The notes beneath the pieces were generated by a model. It ran no database searches. It was not told the DNA's origin and saw nothing but the letters and a program-made list of their open reading frames with translations. A stretch of DNA of 64,000 nt, from NCBI RefSeq assembly GCF_010119205.1, contig NZ_WRXM01000004.1, positions 1 through 64,000 on the forward strand, given 5' to 3'. Shown here piece after piece: positions 1 to 8,260 of the stretch. Source of the DNA: Haloarcula limicola (GTDB taxonomy: Archaea > Halobacteriota > Halobacteria > Halobacteriales > Haloarculaceae). Positions within the stretch are counted from its first letter, which is position 1; every line of letters starts with the position of its first letter. Both the position numbers and the translations under genes were made by a program.

Positions 1-75
1 GGGTCTGAACCCGTGCGACTAGCATGGCTAAATCGGACTCCGATAGCAATGGCCTCCGGCAGGATCAACCGGAAT
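1..75 (-). rRNA. rrs: 16S rRNA, 5' end (partial)
   Basis: The complement of 57-75 reads ATTCCGGTTGATCCTGCCG, the universal archaeal 16S rRNA 5' end, and the following bases continue as the conserved first 16S helices. The gene reads leftward, so only its first 75 nt lie in the window and the rest of the rRNA operon is off the left edge. The mature 5' end at 75 is placed by homology to known archaeal 16S sequences. Confidence 0.97.
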
Positions 76-630
76 GTGCTGATATACATCAGCGGCGGAA
101 GTGGTTGCACTCCGTCGGAAGCGTAACCCATCGACTCCTACGTCGATGGTGACTACTGTATGGGTCCGTGGGCTCACATCAGATTCCATCTTGACGGCGG
201 ACCGCAGGGGTGGAATCCTCATGGGTTAGTGGCTCGCCGCGCGATCGCGGCGGGCCGTGTCACCCCGGGCGACCCGGGGCGACCTTCGCATTTCATCCGA
301 TGGGAGGGGGACATATAAATGACTCGTCTCAGAGCCGCCCTGTGCAGACCCCACACGCCGCACACGTAACGTGAAGCCATCACATGAAGAATCGCAATGC
401 GGCACCGGTACCTGACTGAAAGAGGTAGTAAATTCACACTATTCTGAATTTTGATAAGAATTGGATCAAGAGCGAGCGAGCCTACAGATTGCTAATAGCG
501 CTCTAGAGAGCTCTATAGATGGCTAGGCCGGCACGTCCCAAAGCGGACTGCTGAAGACGGAAGACCGTGCGCTACCGCTGATATAACCAGTCGCTACGAG
601 ACTACGACGCGTGACTGCAGAATAGGTCGA
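76..630 (-). promoter_or_regulatory. rRNA operon leader and promoter region
   Basis: No protein gene is supported in these 555 bases. On the minus strand there is a strong TATA box at 311-320 (ATTTATATGT) preceded by a purine-rich BRE-like stretch; a transcript would start near 288 and give a leader of about 210 nt before 16S. A second TATA-like element lies at 581-590 (CTGGTTATAT). Multiple tandem promoters are normal for haloarchaeal rRNA operons. A perfect 7-bp GC hairpin (263-279, arms CCCCGGG/CCCGGGG) sits early in the leader. The 16S processing stem must lie here too, but I cannot fix its ends without the 3' half of the operon. Confidence 0.6.
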
Positions 631-927
631 TCAGGCGGTCAGGGAGTCGATGTGGCCTTCGGCGCGGAGCTGGTCCGCGTCCTGGCCCTTGTATCGCCAC
701 TCGATGTTGGCTTTCTCGTCTTGCCAGTCCCACGGCTCGGCGAGGACGATGTCGTCTTGTTCGATCCACGTTCGGAACTTCATCCGGCCGGGGATGCGCC
801 CGAGGCGGGTCTCGCCGTCCTCACAGCGGATGCGAACGTGGTTGCCGCCGAGGTGTTCAGTTACGACCGCGAACAGTTCGTCGTCTGTGGGCATGCGGAG
901 GTTCCGTCGCCCTGAATCTTCACTCAC
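631..927 (-). CDS. eif1A: Translation initiation factor aIF1A
   Basis: A 98-residue protein that fits archaeal aIF1A, the IF1/eIF1A homologue that binds the A site of the small subunit during initiation. An S1-like OB fold runs from about residue 17 to 90, with the family signatures [16 protein letters not shown] and ILVxPWDWQ-like segment ([19 protein letters not shown]). Length is the usual archaeal length. It stands alone, divergent from nothing and 120 bp from the next gene on the same strand. It lies directly upstream of the rRNA operon in the same orientation, both serving ribosome function, but rRNA has its own promoters in between. Confidence 0.96.
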   Translation of the reverse strand: MSEDSGRRNLRMPTDDELFAVVTEHLGGNHVRIRCEDGETRLGRIPGRMKFRTWIEQDDIVLAEPWDWQDEKANIEWRYKGQDADQLRAEGHIDSLTA

Positions 928-1050
928 AGGCGAACTACGGTTCCGAACCGTATAAGTGAACTGAGAGTTCCGATACCGTGTACCACGCGAGGTCGAAATA
1001 GCGGGAGCTATCGGGTAGAAGGGATGTCTGCGTGATCTGCGTGAGAATGC

Positions 1051-1287
1051 TCAGTCGGCAGTGAGCGTGAGCGGTTCGTCGCTCTCGGCGGCCATGTCCG
1101 ACGTGAGTCCGTCTGCGAGCGCGAAAACGGCGTCTTTGTGATCTGTCTTCGACTTGTGGATCGAGGTCGGCTTCACGCCGAGTTCGGCGTACTCGTCGTG
1201 TTCCACTTCCGAGCCTGTGTCGGCTTCGTAGCTGTGCTGTACCTGTGCGAGCAGGCTGTGAAGGTGGATGAGCTCCTGCTTCTTCAT
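1051..1287 (-). CDS. UPF0058 family protein
   Basis: A 78-residue protein beginning MKKQELIHLHSLLAQV, the signature of the small archaeal UPF0058 family, with the conserved YAELGVKPTSIHKSKTDHKDAV region. The function of this family is not known; it is widespread in haloarchaea. A TATA-like box in the complement at 1313-1322 (ACTATAACC) about 27 nt upstream of the start suggests a leaderless or nearly leaderless transcript. Confidence 0.9.
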   Translation of the reverse strand: MKKQELIHLHSLLAQVQHSYEADTGSEVEHDEYAELGVKPTSIHKSKTDHKDAVFALADGLTSDMAAESDEPLTLTAD

Positions 1288-1807
1288 GGATAGTACGGGC
1301 TAACAGACGAGGGGTTATAGTATTATCTTGCCACTTGTTACCAAGATAAGCCCGAGGGGCGCTCTGGAGCGCTGTTCCGCTACTTTGCATGTGTCGTTAC
1401 CGATCGTCGATGACACCGAGCGGAGAGGACCGAAGATTCCAGGCATATCGTGCTCATCTCGGTGGCATCTTCGACGAATCCCCAGGGTTCGACGTCGAAT
1501 AGGTTCGTTTCCGTGATCGCGGCACCCGATCGATATGCAGGATTTATCGTCCGGTTGCGTTCGTCTCTCCCCTGTTCTCGGTACGCCAGTTATGCATGAA
1601 CGACCACGACAAAGTATCAACATGCAAATACTTTTCAGCGTCGGCCGCGAAGGGAGAGCTACCATGAACTGGAAACACCCACGAGACGAGACGAAAGCGG
1701 CATCGAAAGAGCGGGAGACGGAGAGCGGAACGCGATGGTCCTTCATCGCTGCTGCGGGTATCGTCGCGTAAGCCACTCGGTTTCCCCGAGAGACCGAAGC
1801 GCGGTCG
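1288..1807. other. Intergenic region with no confident gene
   Basis: These 520 bases hold no gene I can support. A 35-codon plus-strand frame at 1663-1770 (starts MNWKHPRDETK, ends in a short hydrophobic tail) follows a TATA-like CAAATACTT stretch and could be a microprotein, but has no recognisable relatives. The longer open frame on the opposite strand is Arg/Ser-rich and looks like a by-product of base composition. The UPF0058 promoter lies at the left end. Confidence 0.4.
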
Positions 1808-1960
1808 TTATTTTTCGACGGCATCGTGTGGTGCTACTGGCCCGTGCGTGGGACAGGCACCGGCGATCGGCGTGGCGTTGAGACAGCAGTGTCGCTGCCC
1901 GGTCGCTAAGAGACCGGTCGCTAACGGTTCGTCACAGCGCCGGCAGCGCAGTTCGCCCAT
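1808..1960 (-). CDS. Small cysteine-rich protein (possible zinc finger)
   Basis: A 50-codon frame starting MGELRCRRCDEPLATG and containing C6-x2-C9, C25-C26 and C36, with His residues nearby. Haloarchaea encode many zinc-finger proteins below 60 residues, usually with paired Cys motifs, and this fits that style although the second Cys pair is not a clean CPxCG. It ends in a T-rich stretch (1808-1815) that could serve as a terminator. No clear promoter was found. It may instead be a chance frame; the cysteine spacing is the only positive evidence. Confidence 0.4.
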   Translation of the reverse strand: MGELRCRRCDEPLATGLLATGQRHCCLNATPIAGACPTHGPVAPHDAVEK

Positions 1961-2032
1961 ACGGTCAGTTGGAGCCGTCGGGGCGTAAGTCCTGTCCCCG
2001 ACCGCGCGTCGATAGTGAGCCGACTCTCGGAC

Positions 2033-2881
2033 TCAGCCGTCTAGTCCGAGTATCGAGCGAGCCTCGTCGGTGGTCGCGACCGGGCGGCCGAGTTCCTCGG
2101 CGAGGCGGACGACCCGTTCGACGAGCTGCACGTTGCTCTCTGCCGGTTCGCCGCGACGGTAGTAGACGTTGTCTTCGAGACCGACGCGGACGTGCCCGCC
2201 GAACAGGAGTCCCATCGCCGCGAACGGCAGTTGGTGCCGCCCGAACCCGAGCGTGTTGAACAGCGCACCGTCGGGCAGGTCACCGATAGCGGTGAGGAAG
2301 TTCTCCGGGCGCGGGCGCGTGAGCGTTCCCGGGCCGAAGATGAGCGTCGCGTAGACCGGATCGGCGAGGCTCCGGCGGTCGAGTAACCCGTAGACCTCGT
2401 TTCGGTGACCGTCGTTGAACACCTCCAGTTCCGGTTTGATACCGCGGTCGACCATCTCGGCGTGAAGCGAGTCCACTAGCCCGCGGGTGTTCTCGCTCGT
2501 GAGGTGGTCGTAGCGGTTCAGCGGCCCCATGTCGAGCGAGGCCATCTCCGGCGGCGGGTCGGTGCGGAGCGGGAGGTGCCGGTCGGCCTCGGGCGCGCCG
2601 GTCCCACCGGTCGAGTGCTGGATGACGACGTCGTCAGTGTGCCGGCGAACGGCGTCGTCGATCTCCTGAAAGCGTTCGGTCTCGAAGCTCCGTTCCCCGT
2701 TCGGCCGGCGCGCGTGGAGGTGGACGACCGACGCGCCGGCGGCCTCGACCGCTCCCGCCGCCCGCCCGATCTCCTCCGGCGTCTCCGGAACGTTCGGGTT
2801 GGCCTCCTTGCCGTGGACGCCGCCGGTCAGCGCCGCCGTGACGATGACCGGGTCGCCGGCGAGGTACGTCTCGTAGCTCAC
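2033..2881 (-). CDS. BKACE family (3-keto-5-aminohexanoate cleavage enzyme-like, DUF849)
   Basis: A 282-residue protein of the beta-keto acid cleavage enzyme family, TIM-barrel zinc enzymes that condense a beta-keto acid with acetyl-CoA to give acetoacetate and a new CoA ester. Family marks are VTAALTGGVHGKEANPNVP near the N terminus, the zinc motif HLHAR (residues 54-58), LEVFNDGH (152-159) and the C-terminal GLEDNVYY segment. The exact substrate cannot be read from sequence: only lysine-fermenting members are true Kce. Its start overlaps the stop of the upstream 65-residue gene by 4 nt, so the two are probably cotranslated. Confidence 0.88.
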   Translation of the reverse strand: MSYETYLAGDPVIVTAALTGGVHGKEANPNVPETPEEIGRAAGAVEAAGASVVHLHARRPNGERSFETERFQEIDDAVRRHTDDVVIQHSTGGTGAPEADRHLPLRTDPPPEMASLDMGPLNRYDHLTSENTRGLVDSLHAEMVDRGIKPELEVFNDGHRNEVYGLLDRRSLADPVYATLIFGPGTLTRPRPENFLTAIGDLPDGALFNTLGFGRHQLPFAAMGLLFGGHVRVGLEDNVYYRRGEPAESNVQLVERVVRLAEELGRPVATTDEARSILGLDG

Positions 2882-3075
2882 TCGCCCTCACCGCCCGATT
2901 CGGCGTGCGCGCGGTATATCTCGCAGTGGTGCTCGTGGTCGAGCGCGTACCGGTCGTTGCAGACGTCGGCGCGCATCGGCTGGACGAACTCGCCGGCGAC
3001 GGCACAGAACGCGCGAGCGGTATCGAACGACTGCTCGCCGTCTCGTTCGCGGTACTCTAGGTACGGACAGGGCAT
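2878..3075 (-). CDS. Conserved small haloarchaeal protein, Cys-containing
   Basis: A 65-residue protein with cysteines at 3, 24, 39 and 51 (MPCPYLEYR, AFCAVAG, DVCND, HHCEIY). The spacing suggests a small metal-bound or Fe-S-like fold, but no named domain is recognised. It is coupled to the BKACE gene by a 4-nt overlap (2878-2881), so the two share an operon. I recognise the general look (MxCPYLEYR, PMRADVCNDRY) as a conserved haloarchaeal small protein of unknown function. Confidence 0.8.
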   Translation of the reverse strand: MPCPYLEYRERDGEQSFDTARAFCAVAGEFVQPMRADVCNDRYALDHEHHCEIYRAHAESGGEGE

Positions 3076-3199
3076 AGCGCGGATACCGGCTCTTTCGTGT
3101 TAACAGTTCACTTGCCATCGGTGACGTAGTTACACCGACGTCCCCGGGTGACGTGGGAGTGAGGAAAGGGACACAAGCCGCGACGTCGTAACCGAACGC

Positions 3200-4168
3200 A
3201 TGGCACCCGATATACCTGGGCTTCACCACGTCACGGCCATCGCCGGCGATCCGCAGCGAAACGCCGACTTCTACGTCGGGACGCTGGGGCTCCGGTTCGT
3301 CAAGAAGACGGTCAACCACGACGACACCGGCACGTATCACTTCTACTTCGGCGACGGCGAGGGGACGCCCGGCACGAACATCACGTTCTTCCCGTGGACG
3401 AGCGAGGGGCGAGAGGGCCGCTTCGGCGCGGGCCAGACGCGGGACACCGCGTATCTCATCCCCGAGGACTCGGTCGGGTACTGGACCGAGCGCCTCGACG
3501 CAGACGGTGTCGCGGTCGAGCGGACCGAGCGGTTCGACGAGACGGTCCTGCAGTTCGAGGACCCGGACGGCATCGGCATCGAACTGATCGCGGCGGACGC
3601 CGAAACGGACGCGGTGCCGTGGACCGATAGTCCGGTGCCCGCGGAACACCAGCTACGGGGGTTTTACAGCGTCACGCTCGCCGTTCCCTCGGTCGAGCCG
3701 ACTGCGGAGCTGCTCACCGAGATGTTCGGCTACGAGCACGAGGCGACCGAGGGCGATCGTCACCGCTACCGGAGCGCGGCCGGCGGGTTCGGGTCGGTGG
3801 TCGATCTCGTCGAGACCGACGACGAGTACGGGCAAATGGGCGTCGGCACGGTTCATCACGTCGCGTTCAGAGCCGACGACGTCGAGGCGCTGGAGGCGTT
3901 CCGCGACGAATACCTCGAACGGGGGTTGCGCCCGAGCGAGGTCATCGACCGGGCGTACTTCCACGCGCTGTACGCCCGCGAGCCGAACGGCGTCCTCTTC
4001 GAGATCTCGACGATGGAGCCGGGATTCACCGCCGACGAGTCCGTCGACGAACTCGGTACCTCGCTCGCGCTCCCGGAGTGGCTGGAAGACGAGCGGAAGA
4101 CCATCGAACGGCAGCTCCCCGATTTCGACGGGCCGACGATTCCGGACGGGAGCGAGTCGACGGAATGA
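3200..4168 (+). CDS. Ring-cleaving dioxygenase, VOC superfamily (MhqO-like)
   Basis: A 322-residue two-module vicinal oxygen chelate protein. Module 1 starts GLHHVTAIAGD (His9/10) and module 2 has TVHHVAFRADD (His219/220) and NGVLFEIST (Glu268), the expected metal ligands; FVKKTVNHDD and FHALYAREPNG are typical of the MhqO/LinE-type extradiol dioxygenases that open hydroquinone-like rings. It is likely a cytosolic iron or manganese enzyme handling quinols. The following reductase starts inside its stop codon (ATGA), so they are translationally coupled. The substrate is inferred only from family resemblance. Confidence 0.88.
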   Translation: MAPDIPGLHHVTAIAGDPQRNADFYVGTLGLRFVKKTVNHDDTGTYHFYFGDGEGTPGTNITFFPWTSEGREGRFGAGQTRDTAYLIPEDSVGYWTERLDADGVAVERTERFDETVLQFEDPDGIGIELIAADAETDAVPWTDSPVPAEHQLRGFYSVTLAVPSVEPTAELLTEMFGYEHEATEGDRHRYRSAAGGFGSVVDLVETDDEYGQMGVGTVHHVAFRADDVEALEAFRDEYLERGLRPSEVIDRAYFHALYAREPNGVLFEISTMEPGFTADESVDELGTSLALPEWLEDERKTIERQLPDFDGPTIPDGSESTE

Positions 4169-5385
4169 CCGACGCAGCCGCGGACGACCGCGCCGCGCCC
4201 TTCCGCTTCGAGTACGACCCGGCCGCGCTCCGCTACGGGCCGAACTGCGTCGCCGACCTCGGTTCGGAGGTGGCCGCACACGACGGAAGCCGGGCGCTCG
4301 TCGTCACCGGGTCGACCGTCGGCGAGACGGCGGCGGTGATGGACCCCATCGAGGAAGGACTCGGCGACCGGCTCGCCGACGTGTTCGCCGGGACGACGCC
4401 GGCGAAGCGACTCGGGACCGCCATCGACGCGCTGGCGGCGTTTCGGGAGAGCGACGCGGACGCGATCGTCAGCGTCGGCGGCGGCAGTAGCCTCGACGTG
4501 GCGAAGGTGCTCGCGGTGCTGGTAGCGACCGAGCGCGATCCCGAGGCGGTCGGGGCGGAACTCGTCGAAACCGGGACTCTCTCGGTTCCCGATACCGAGC
4601 TCCCGCCCATCGTCGCCGTCCCGACGACGCTCGCCGGGGCGGACCTCACGATGGTCGCGGGCGTCACCGCCGACCCCGGGACCTGTCCCGTCGAGTCGGC
4701 GGTGAGCGGCGGTATCTCCGACCCGAAGTTGATGCCCGCTGCGGTGTGTTACGACCCGGAACTGGTCGCGACGACCCCTCGAAGCGTCCTTGCCGGGTCG
4801 GCGATGAACGGCTTCGACAAGGGTATCGAGACGCTGTACGCCCGCAACGCCACGCCGGTCACCGACGCGACGGCGATGCGCGGACTCTCCCTGCTACGGG
4901 AGGGGCTGCTCGCGTTCGGTGACGGCGAGGAGACGGACTGGGTGTACCAGACGCTGACTCGCGGGCTGGTGCTCGTCCAGTACGGCATCTCCCGGGCCGA
5001 GGGGACGACGCTCTCGCTGATCCATTCCTTCGGCCACGGCCTCACGCGCACGTACGAAATGCAACAGGGGGCCGCCCACGCCGTCGTCGCCCCGCACGCG
5101 CTCGACTACCTCTTCGACCGCGTCGACGGCAGGCGGGACCTCCTCGCGGACGCGTTCGGCACGGCCGACACAGAGGACCCGGCCGCGGCCGTCGTCGAAG
5201 CGGTCGCCAACGTCGCCGCGGCGCTTTCCCTCCCGACGCGCCTCCGCGACGTTGACGGCCCGTCCCCCGAGGAGTTCCCGGCGGTCGCCGAGGCCGTCCT
5301 GTCGGACTCGTTCATGGCCAACGCCCCGCCGGGGTTGGAACCGACGCGCGAGGATATCGAATCGGTACTGGACGCCGCGTGGTAG
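4165..5385 (+). CDS. Iron-containing alcohol dehydrogenase fold reductase (metal ligands mostly lost)
   Basis: A 406-residue Fe-ADH/maleylacetate-reductase family protein. The chosen ATG at 4165 overlaps the upstream stop; an earlier in-frame Met would run deep into the dioxygenase gene. The NAD(P) loop GGGSSLDVAK (105-114) is intact. In contrast the four residues that bind iron in this family appear changed: the DxxxH pair reads N215/K219 (AMNGFDKGIE) and the PHG His reads Gln301 (EMQQG), leaving only His287 in the HSFGH motif. It may therefore work without metal, as some maleylacetate reductases are reported to do, which would fit its coupling to a ring-cleaving dioxygenase. Cofactor and substrate are inferences. 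Confidence 0.85.
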   Translation: MTDAAADDRAAPFRFEYDPAALRYGPNCVADLGSEVAAHDGSRALVVTGSTVGETAAVMDPIEEGLGDRLADVFAGTTPAKRLGTAIDALAAFRESDADAIVSVGGGSSLDVAKVLAVLVATERDPEAVGAELVETGTLSVPDTELPPIVAVPTTLAGADLTMVAGVTADPGTCPVESAVSGGISDPKLMPAAVCYDPELVATTPRSVLAGSAMNGFDKGIETLYARNATPVTDATAMRGLSLLREGLLAFGDGEETDWVYQTLTRGLVLVQYGISRAEGTTLSLIHSFGHGLTRTYEMQQGAAHAVVAPHALDYLFDRVDGRRDLLADAFGTADTEDPAAAVVEAVANVAAALSLPTRLRDVDGPSPEEFPAVAEAVLSDSFMANAPPGLEPTREDIESVLDAAW

Positions 5386-5400
5386 CCCGCGTTCTCGCGT

Positions 5401-6822
5401 TCAGTCCAGTTCGCCGCGGAGGACCTTCGCCGCGACGAGGACGGGGTCCCAGACGGGACTGAACGGCGGCGCGTACGCGAGGTCCAGCCGTTCGAGTTCC
5501 GCGACCGTGAGGTCCGATTCGAGCGCCGTCGACAGCGTATCGATGCGAATCGCCGCCCGGTCACGGCCGACGAGTGCGCCGCCGAGGACTCTCCCCGTCC
5601 CCCGGTCGGCCGTCAGCGTTACCGTCGTCTCGTCGCCGCCGGGATAGTATCCGGAGCGCGACCCCGACGTGATCGTCGTCGAGACCGGTTCGAACCCGGC
5701 GTCGCGGGCCGCCTCGTCCCCGACGAACCCGACGCGGCCGCACTCCAGTTCGAGCGCCTTGACGACGGCAGTCCCCGCCACGTCCCCGACCGGTTCCGGA
5801 TCGCCGGCGACCGTCTGCCCGATGGCACGCCCGGCGCGGTTGGCAGTCAGCCCCAAGGGCACCCACGTCGGTTCGCCGGTGACGGCGTGGCGGTCCTCGG
5901 CGCAGTCGCCGGCGGCGTAGACGTGCTCGACGCTCGTCCGGCCGTATCCGTCCACGGCGACGGCTCCCGACTCGCCGAGTTCGACCGCCGTCTCCGAGAG
6001 CAGTTCCGTGTTCGGTTCGATGCCGACGCCGACGAGCGCGAGGCCGACGGGGACGCGCCCGTTCTCGTGGACGACGGCCTCGACGCCGTCCTCGCCGGCG
6101 AGTTCGGAGACGGCGGTATCGAGGTGGAGCTCGACGCCCCGCTCGCGGAGGTGCTCTGCCACCCGCTCGCCGACGGCCTCGCCGAACGGCGGCAGTGGGT
6201 GCGACGAACGCTGGAAGAGGTGGGTCTCCAGCCCGTGCGCGTGGAACGCCTCGGCCATCTCGATGCCGACGTAGCCGCCGCCGACCACGGCGACCCGTTC
6301 CGGCGGTTCCCGGTCGGCGTACGCCTCGACGAGTTCGGCGTCGACGTACTCGACGTCGGTGTCGACGGCTCGTTCGCCGGGGGACGACAGCGCCGCGCGT
6401 ACCGCCGCCGCCGAGTCCAGTCCGTGCATCGTGAAGACCATGTCCAGCCGACTGCCCGGAATCGGGTCGGTGACGGCGCGCGCGCCGGTTCCGACGAGCA
6501 AGTCGCCGTAGGGCTGTTCGAACGACTCGCCGCCGTCGCCTTCCACCGTGACGACCCGCGCGTCGGTGTCGACGGCGACTACCTCGTGTTCCCGGCGGAG
6601 GTCGATCCCGCGGTCCTCGACCTCGTCCGGCGACAGCGAGAGGAGGTCGGTGAGTCGGTCGACCTCGCCCTTCACGTAGTACGGCGTCCCGCAGTGCGCG
6701 TAGGAGACCCACCGCCCGCGTTCGAAGACGACGACGTCGCCGTCCGGGTTCTCGCGAGCGAACTTGCTGGCGGCGCTGAGGCCGGCGGCGTCGCCGCCGA
6801 CGACCACGAATGGCGCTGACAT
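5401..6822 (-). CDS. FAD-dependent CoA-disulfide reductase / NADH oxidase family protein
   Basis: A 473-residue flavoprotein with an N-terminal FAD Rossmann motif (VVVGGDAAG, about 6-14), a mid-protein NAD(P) motif (VAVVGGGYVGIEMAE) and a C-terminal dimerisation domain. The segment SYAHCGTPYYVKG places a redox Cys at 44, as in CoA-disulfide reductases and H2O-forming NADH oxidases rather than a CxxxxC disulfide reductase. It probably reduces low-molecular-weight disulfides or O2 with NAD(P)H. It converges with the Fe-ADH gene (16-bp gap) and is divergent from the HxlR regulator 140 bp away, suggesting a shared control region. Confidence 0.88.
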   Translation of the reverse strand: MSAPFVVVGGDAAGLSAASKFARENPDGDVVVFERGRWVSYAHCGTPYYVKGEVDRLTDLLSLSPDEVEDRGIDLRREHEVVAVDTDARVVTVEGDGGESFEQPYGDLLVGTGARAVTDPIPGSRLDMVFTMHGLDSAAAVRAALSSPGERAVDTDVEYVDAELVEAYADREPPERVAVVGGGYVGIEMAEAFHAHGLETHLFQRSSHPLPPFGEAVGERVAEHLRERGVELHLDTAVSELAGEDGVEAVVHENGRVPVGLALVGVGIEPNTELLSETAVELGESGAVAVDGYGRTSVEHVYAAGDCAEDRHAVTGEPTWVPLGLTANRAGRAIGQTVAGDPEPVGDVAGTAVVKALELECGRVGFVGDEAARDAGFEPVSTTITSGSRSGYYPGGDETTVTLTADRGTGRVLGGALVGRDRAAIRIDTLSTALESDLTVAELERLDLAYAPPFSPVWDPVLVAAKVLRGELD

Positions 6823-6961
6823 GGGAGTGCTGTCGGCCGCTAGCTACGTAACTTTTGAGCGAATCGGGGCGCTGCTGTCACCGGTCCCGGCGGGAAGTAG
6901 TTACTACTCGTTAGCCAGTTACCACGGGTAACGATTAGTCGCCGCGGCGAGTACGGGACGT

Positions 6962-7318
6962 ATGAGCGATTCGTCCGAGCGACTGGAAGTCTGGTGCGCC
7001 GGCGAAGAGTGGTGTCCGATCACCACGACGGCGACGCTGGTGGGAAAGAAGTGGCACCCGGTCATCGTCCACCGGCTGCTCGACGGTGGCCCGTCGGGGT
7101 TCAACGAGCTGAAAGACGACGTGGACGGTATCTCCTCGAAGGTGCTCTCGGACAGTTTAGAGGACCTCCAGGAGAAGGGGCTCGTCGCGCGAGAGGTGAT
7201 CAGCGAACAGCCCTTCCGCGTCCACTACTCGCTGACCGACCGCGGTGCGTCGCTGGAACCGGTCATCGCCGCGATGGCCGAGTGGGGTGCCGAACACCTC
7301 CGCGCACCCGAACAGTGA
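6962..7318 (+). CDS. HxlR family winged-helix transcriptional regulator
   Basis: A 118-residue DUF24/HxlR regulator: CPITTTATLVGKKWHPVIVHRL followed by the winged-helix FNELKDDVDGISSKVLSDSLEDLQEKGLV and the wing VHYSLTDRGASLEPVI. Cys12 and Cys18 near the N terminus resemble the position of the redox-sensing Cys of bacterial YodB/HypR-type members. The 139-bp gap to the divergent flavoprotein gene contains AT-rich stretches (6900-6935) suitable for two promoters and an operator. Likely target: its own promoter and the flavoprotein, perhaps also the dioxygenase/reductase pair. Redox sensing is inferred. Confidence 0.9.
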   Translation: MSDSSERLEVWCAGEEWCPITTTATLVGKKWHPVIVHRLLDGGPSGFNELKDDVDGISSKVLSDSLEDLQEKGLVAREVISEQPFRVHYSLTDRGASLEPVIAAMAEWGAEHLRAPEQ

Positions 7319-7791
7319 CGGCGGCGCTCGCACGCGCCGACCGCCCGCGGGCCCCGCCGACGAACCGGCGTGCGACGGAGACCGTTTCGACCGTTCGATT
7401 ATACCCCTCATAACCCGCTCTCGGGAAGTTATCATCGAACGAAACGCGGTGAGACGGTCGAAACGATGGGAACGTAACCGGGGACCGAACGACGCGGCGC
7501 GAACGAAAAGCCGAGAGACAGACCGCCACGAGCGAGATCGAGGTCCGGAACCAGTCGCGCGGACCGTCGTTCCACCGGAGTTACGAAGCGTCAAGCCGCC
7601 GCGGAACGGTCGGACGGAGCCAGCGACCGCCGCTCGGATCCGTCCGACGCGGCCGCCGCTGATCGGATAGTTATTGTTTGTCTCGCCCGTAGGGGCGCGG
7701 GCGAGGAGAAGCGCTCGATACGTCGGTAGCGACCGGTGAATCCGTGGCCGACGCGTCGGTGGCGGGCAGTGTCTCTCCCGCGGAGCCGCGG
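7319..7791. other. Intergenic region with a nested inverted repeat, no gene seen
   Basis: These 473 bases contain no credible coding frame; open frames here are Arg-rich shadows. The notable structure is a 12-bp perfect inverted repeat, CGTTTCGACCGT at 7383-7394 and its complement at 7454-7465, enclosing an 8-bp inverted repeat (CGTTCGAT 7392-7399, ATCGAACG 7434-7441). Between them lies an AT-richer stretch with TTATACCC. Right of 7665 the GTTATTGTTTG stretch may serve as a terminator or promoter for flanking genes. Confidence 0.45.
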
Positions 7792-7968
7792 TTACTGCCA
7801 CTCGTCGAGGCTCACGGAGACCGGGGACTGTATCCAGGCGTCCTCGATCTCGATGTCGTAGATGAGGGAGTCCTCGCCGGTGGTGACGTGTTGGTACCGG
7901 TCGAAGCGTTCGGTGTTCGGGCCGGTCGTCGCGTACCTGTCTTCGGTCTCGCTCGTGTTGGTGGACAT
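7792..7968 (-). CDS. DUF7331-like small haloarchaeal protein
   Basis: A 58-residue protein too short for most gene finders. It has a Thr/Glu-rich disordered start, then ERFDRYQHVTTG, LIYDIEIEDAWIQS and a short acidic tail. The combination (E)RYDRYEHV...YDxENEDAWIQSD is what I recall of the haloarchaeal DUF7331 family, whose role is unknown. The start ATG at 7968 is the first in frame. It is divergent from the ATP-grasp gene, with about 290 bp of AT-richer promoter DNA between them. Confidence 0.75.
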   Translation of the reverse strand: MSTNTSETEDRYATTGPNTERFDRYQHVTTGEDSLIYDIEIEDAWIQSPVSVSLDEWQ

Positions 7969-8260
7969 CTGTCGTGACTACGTCTACAGCGGGACGTACC
8001 ATTACTATCTACCGGCTATACCGTCTTAGACCCCGGGTAACCAGGTACTTACCATGTATCTGCGGGTGGAGTTCACCCGAGACAGGGACGTCCCTCGACT
8101 CGCGTTCTCCCGGGGAGTTCACTGTATCGCACCGTCATTTCGGAAAGTGAAATAATGGTGATACCGATGAAACCGAGGAACGTCGCTACGATAGGTTCTC
8201 GACATGACTAAATACCATAATGATAACACTTAATGCGGTCCGTTATCAGTTTCCGAGAGA

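Noticed and set aside
1663-1770. 35-codon plus-strand frame starting MNWKHPRDETK
   Set aside because: Too short and without relatives known to me; kept only as a note in the intergenic entry.
7157-8002. 281-codon minus-strand frame across the HxlR gene end and the gap
   Set aside because: Arg/Pro-rich, antisense to the regulator, and overlaps the better-supported 58-residue gene in another frame.
8054-8155. 33-codon plus-strand frame before the ATP-grasp gene
   Set aside because: Mixed composition, no conserved pattern and no ribosome or promoter signal that sets it apart.
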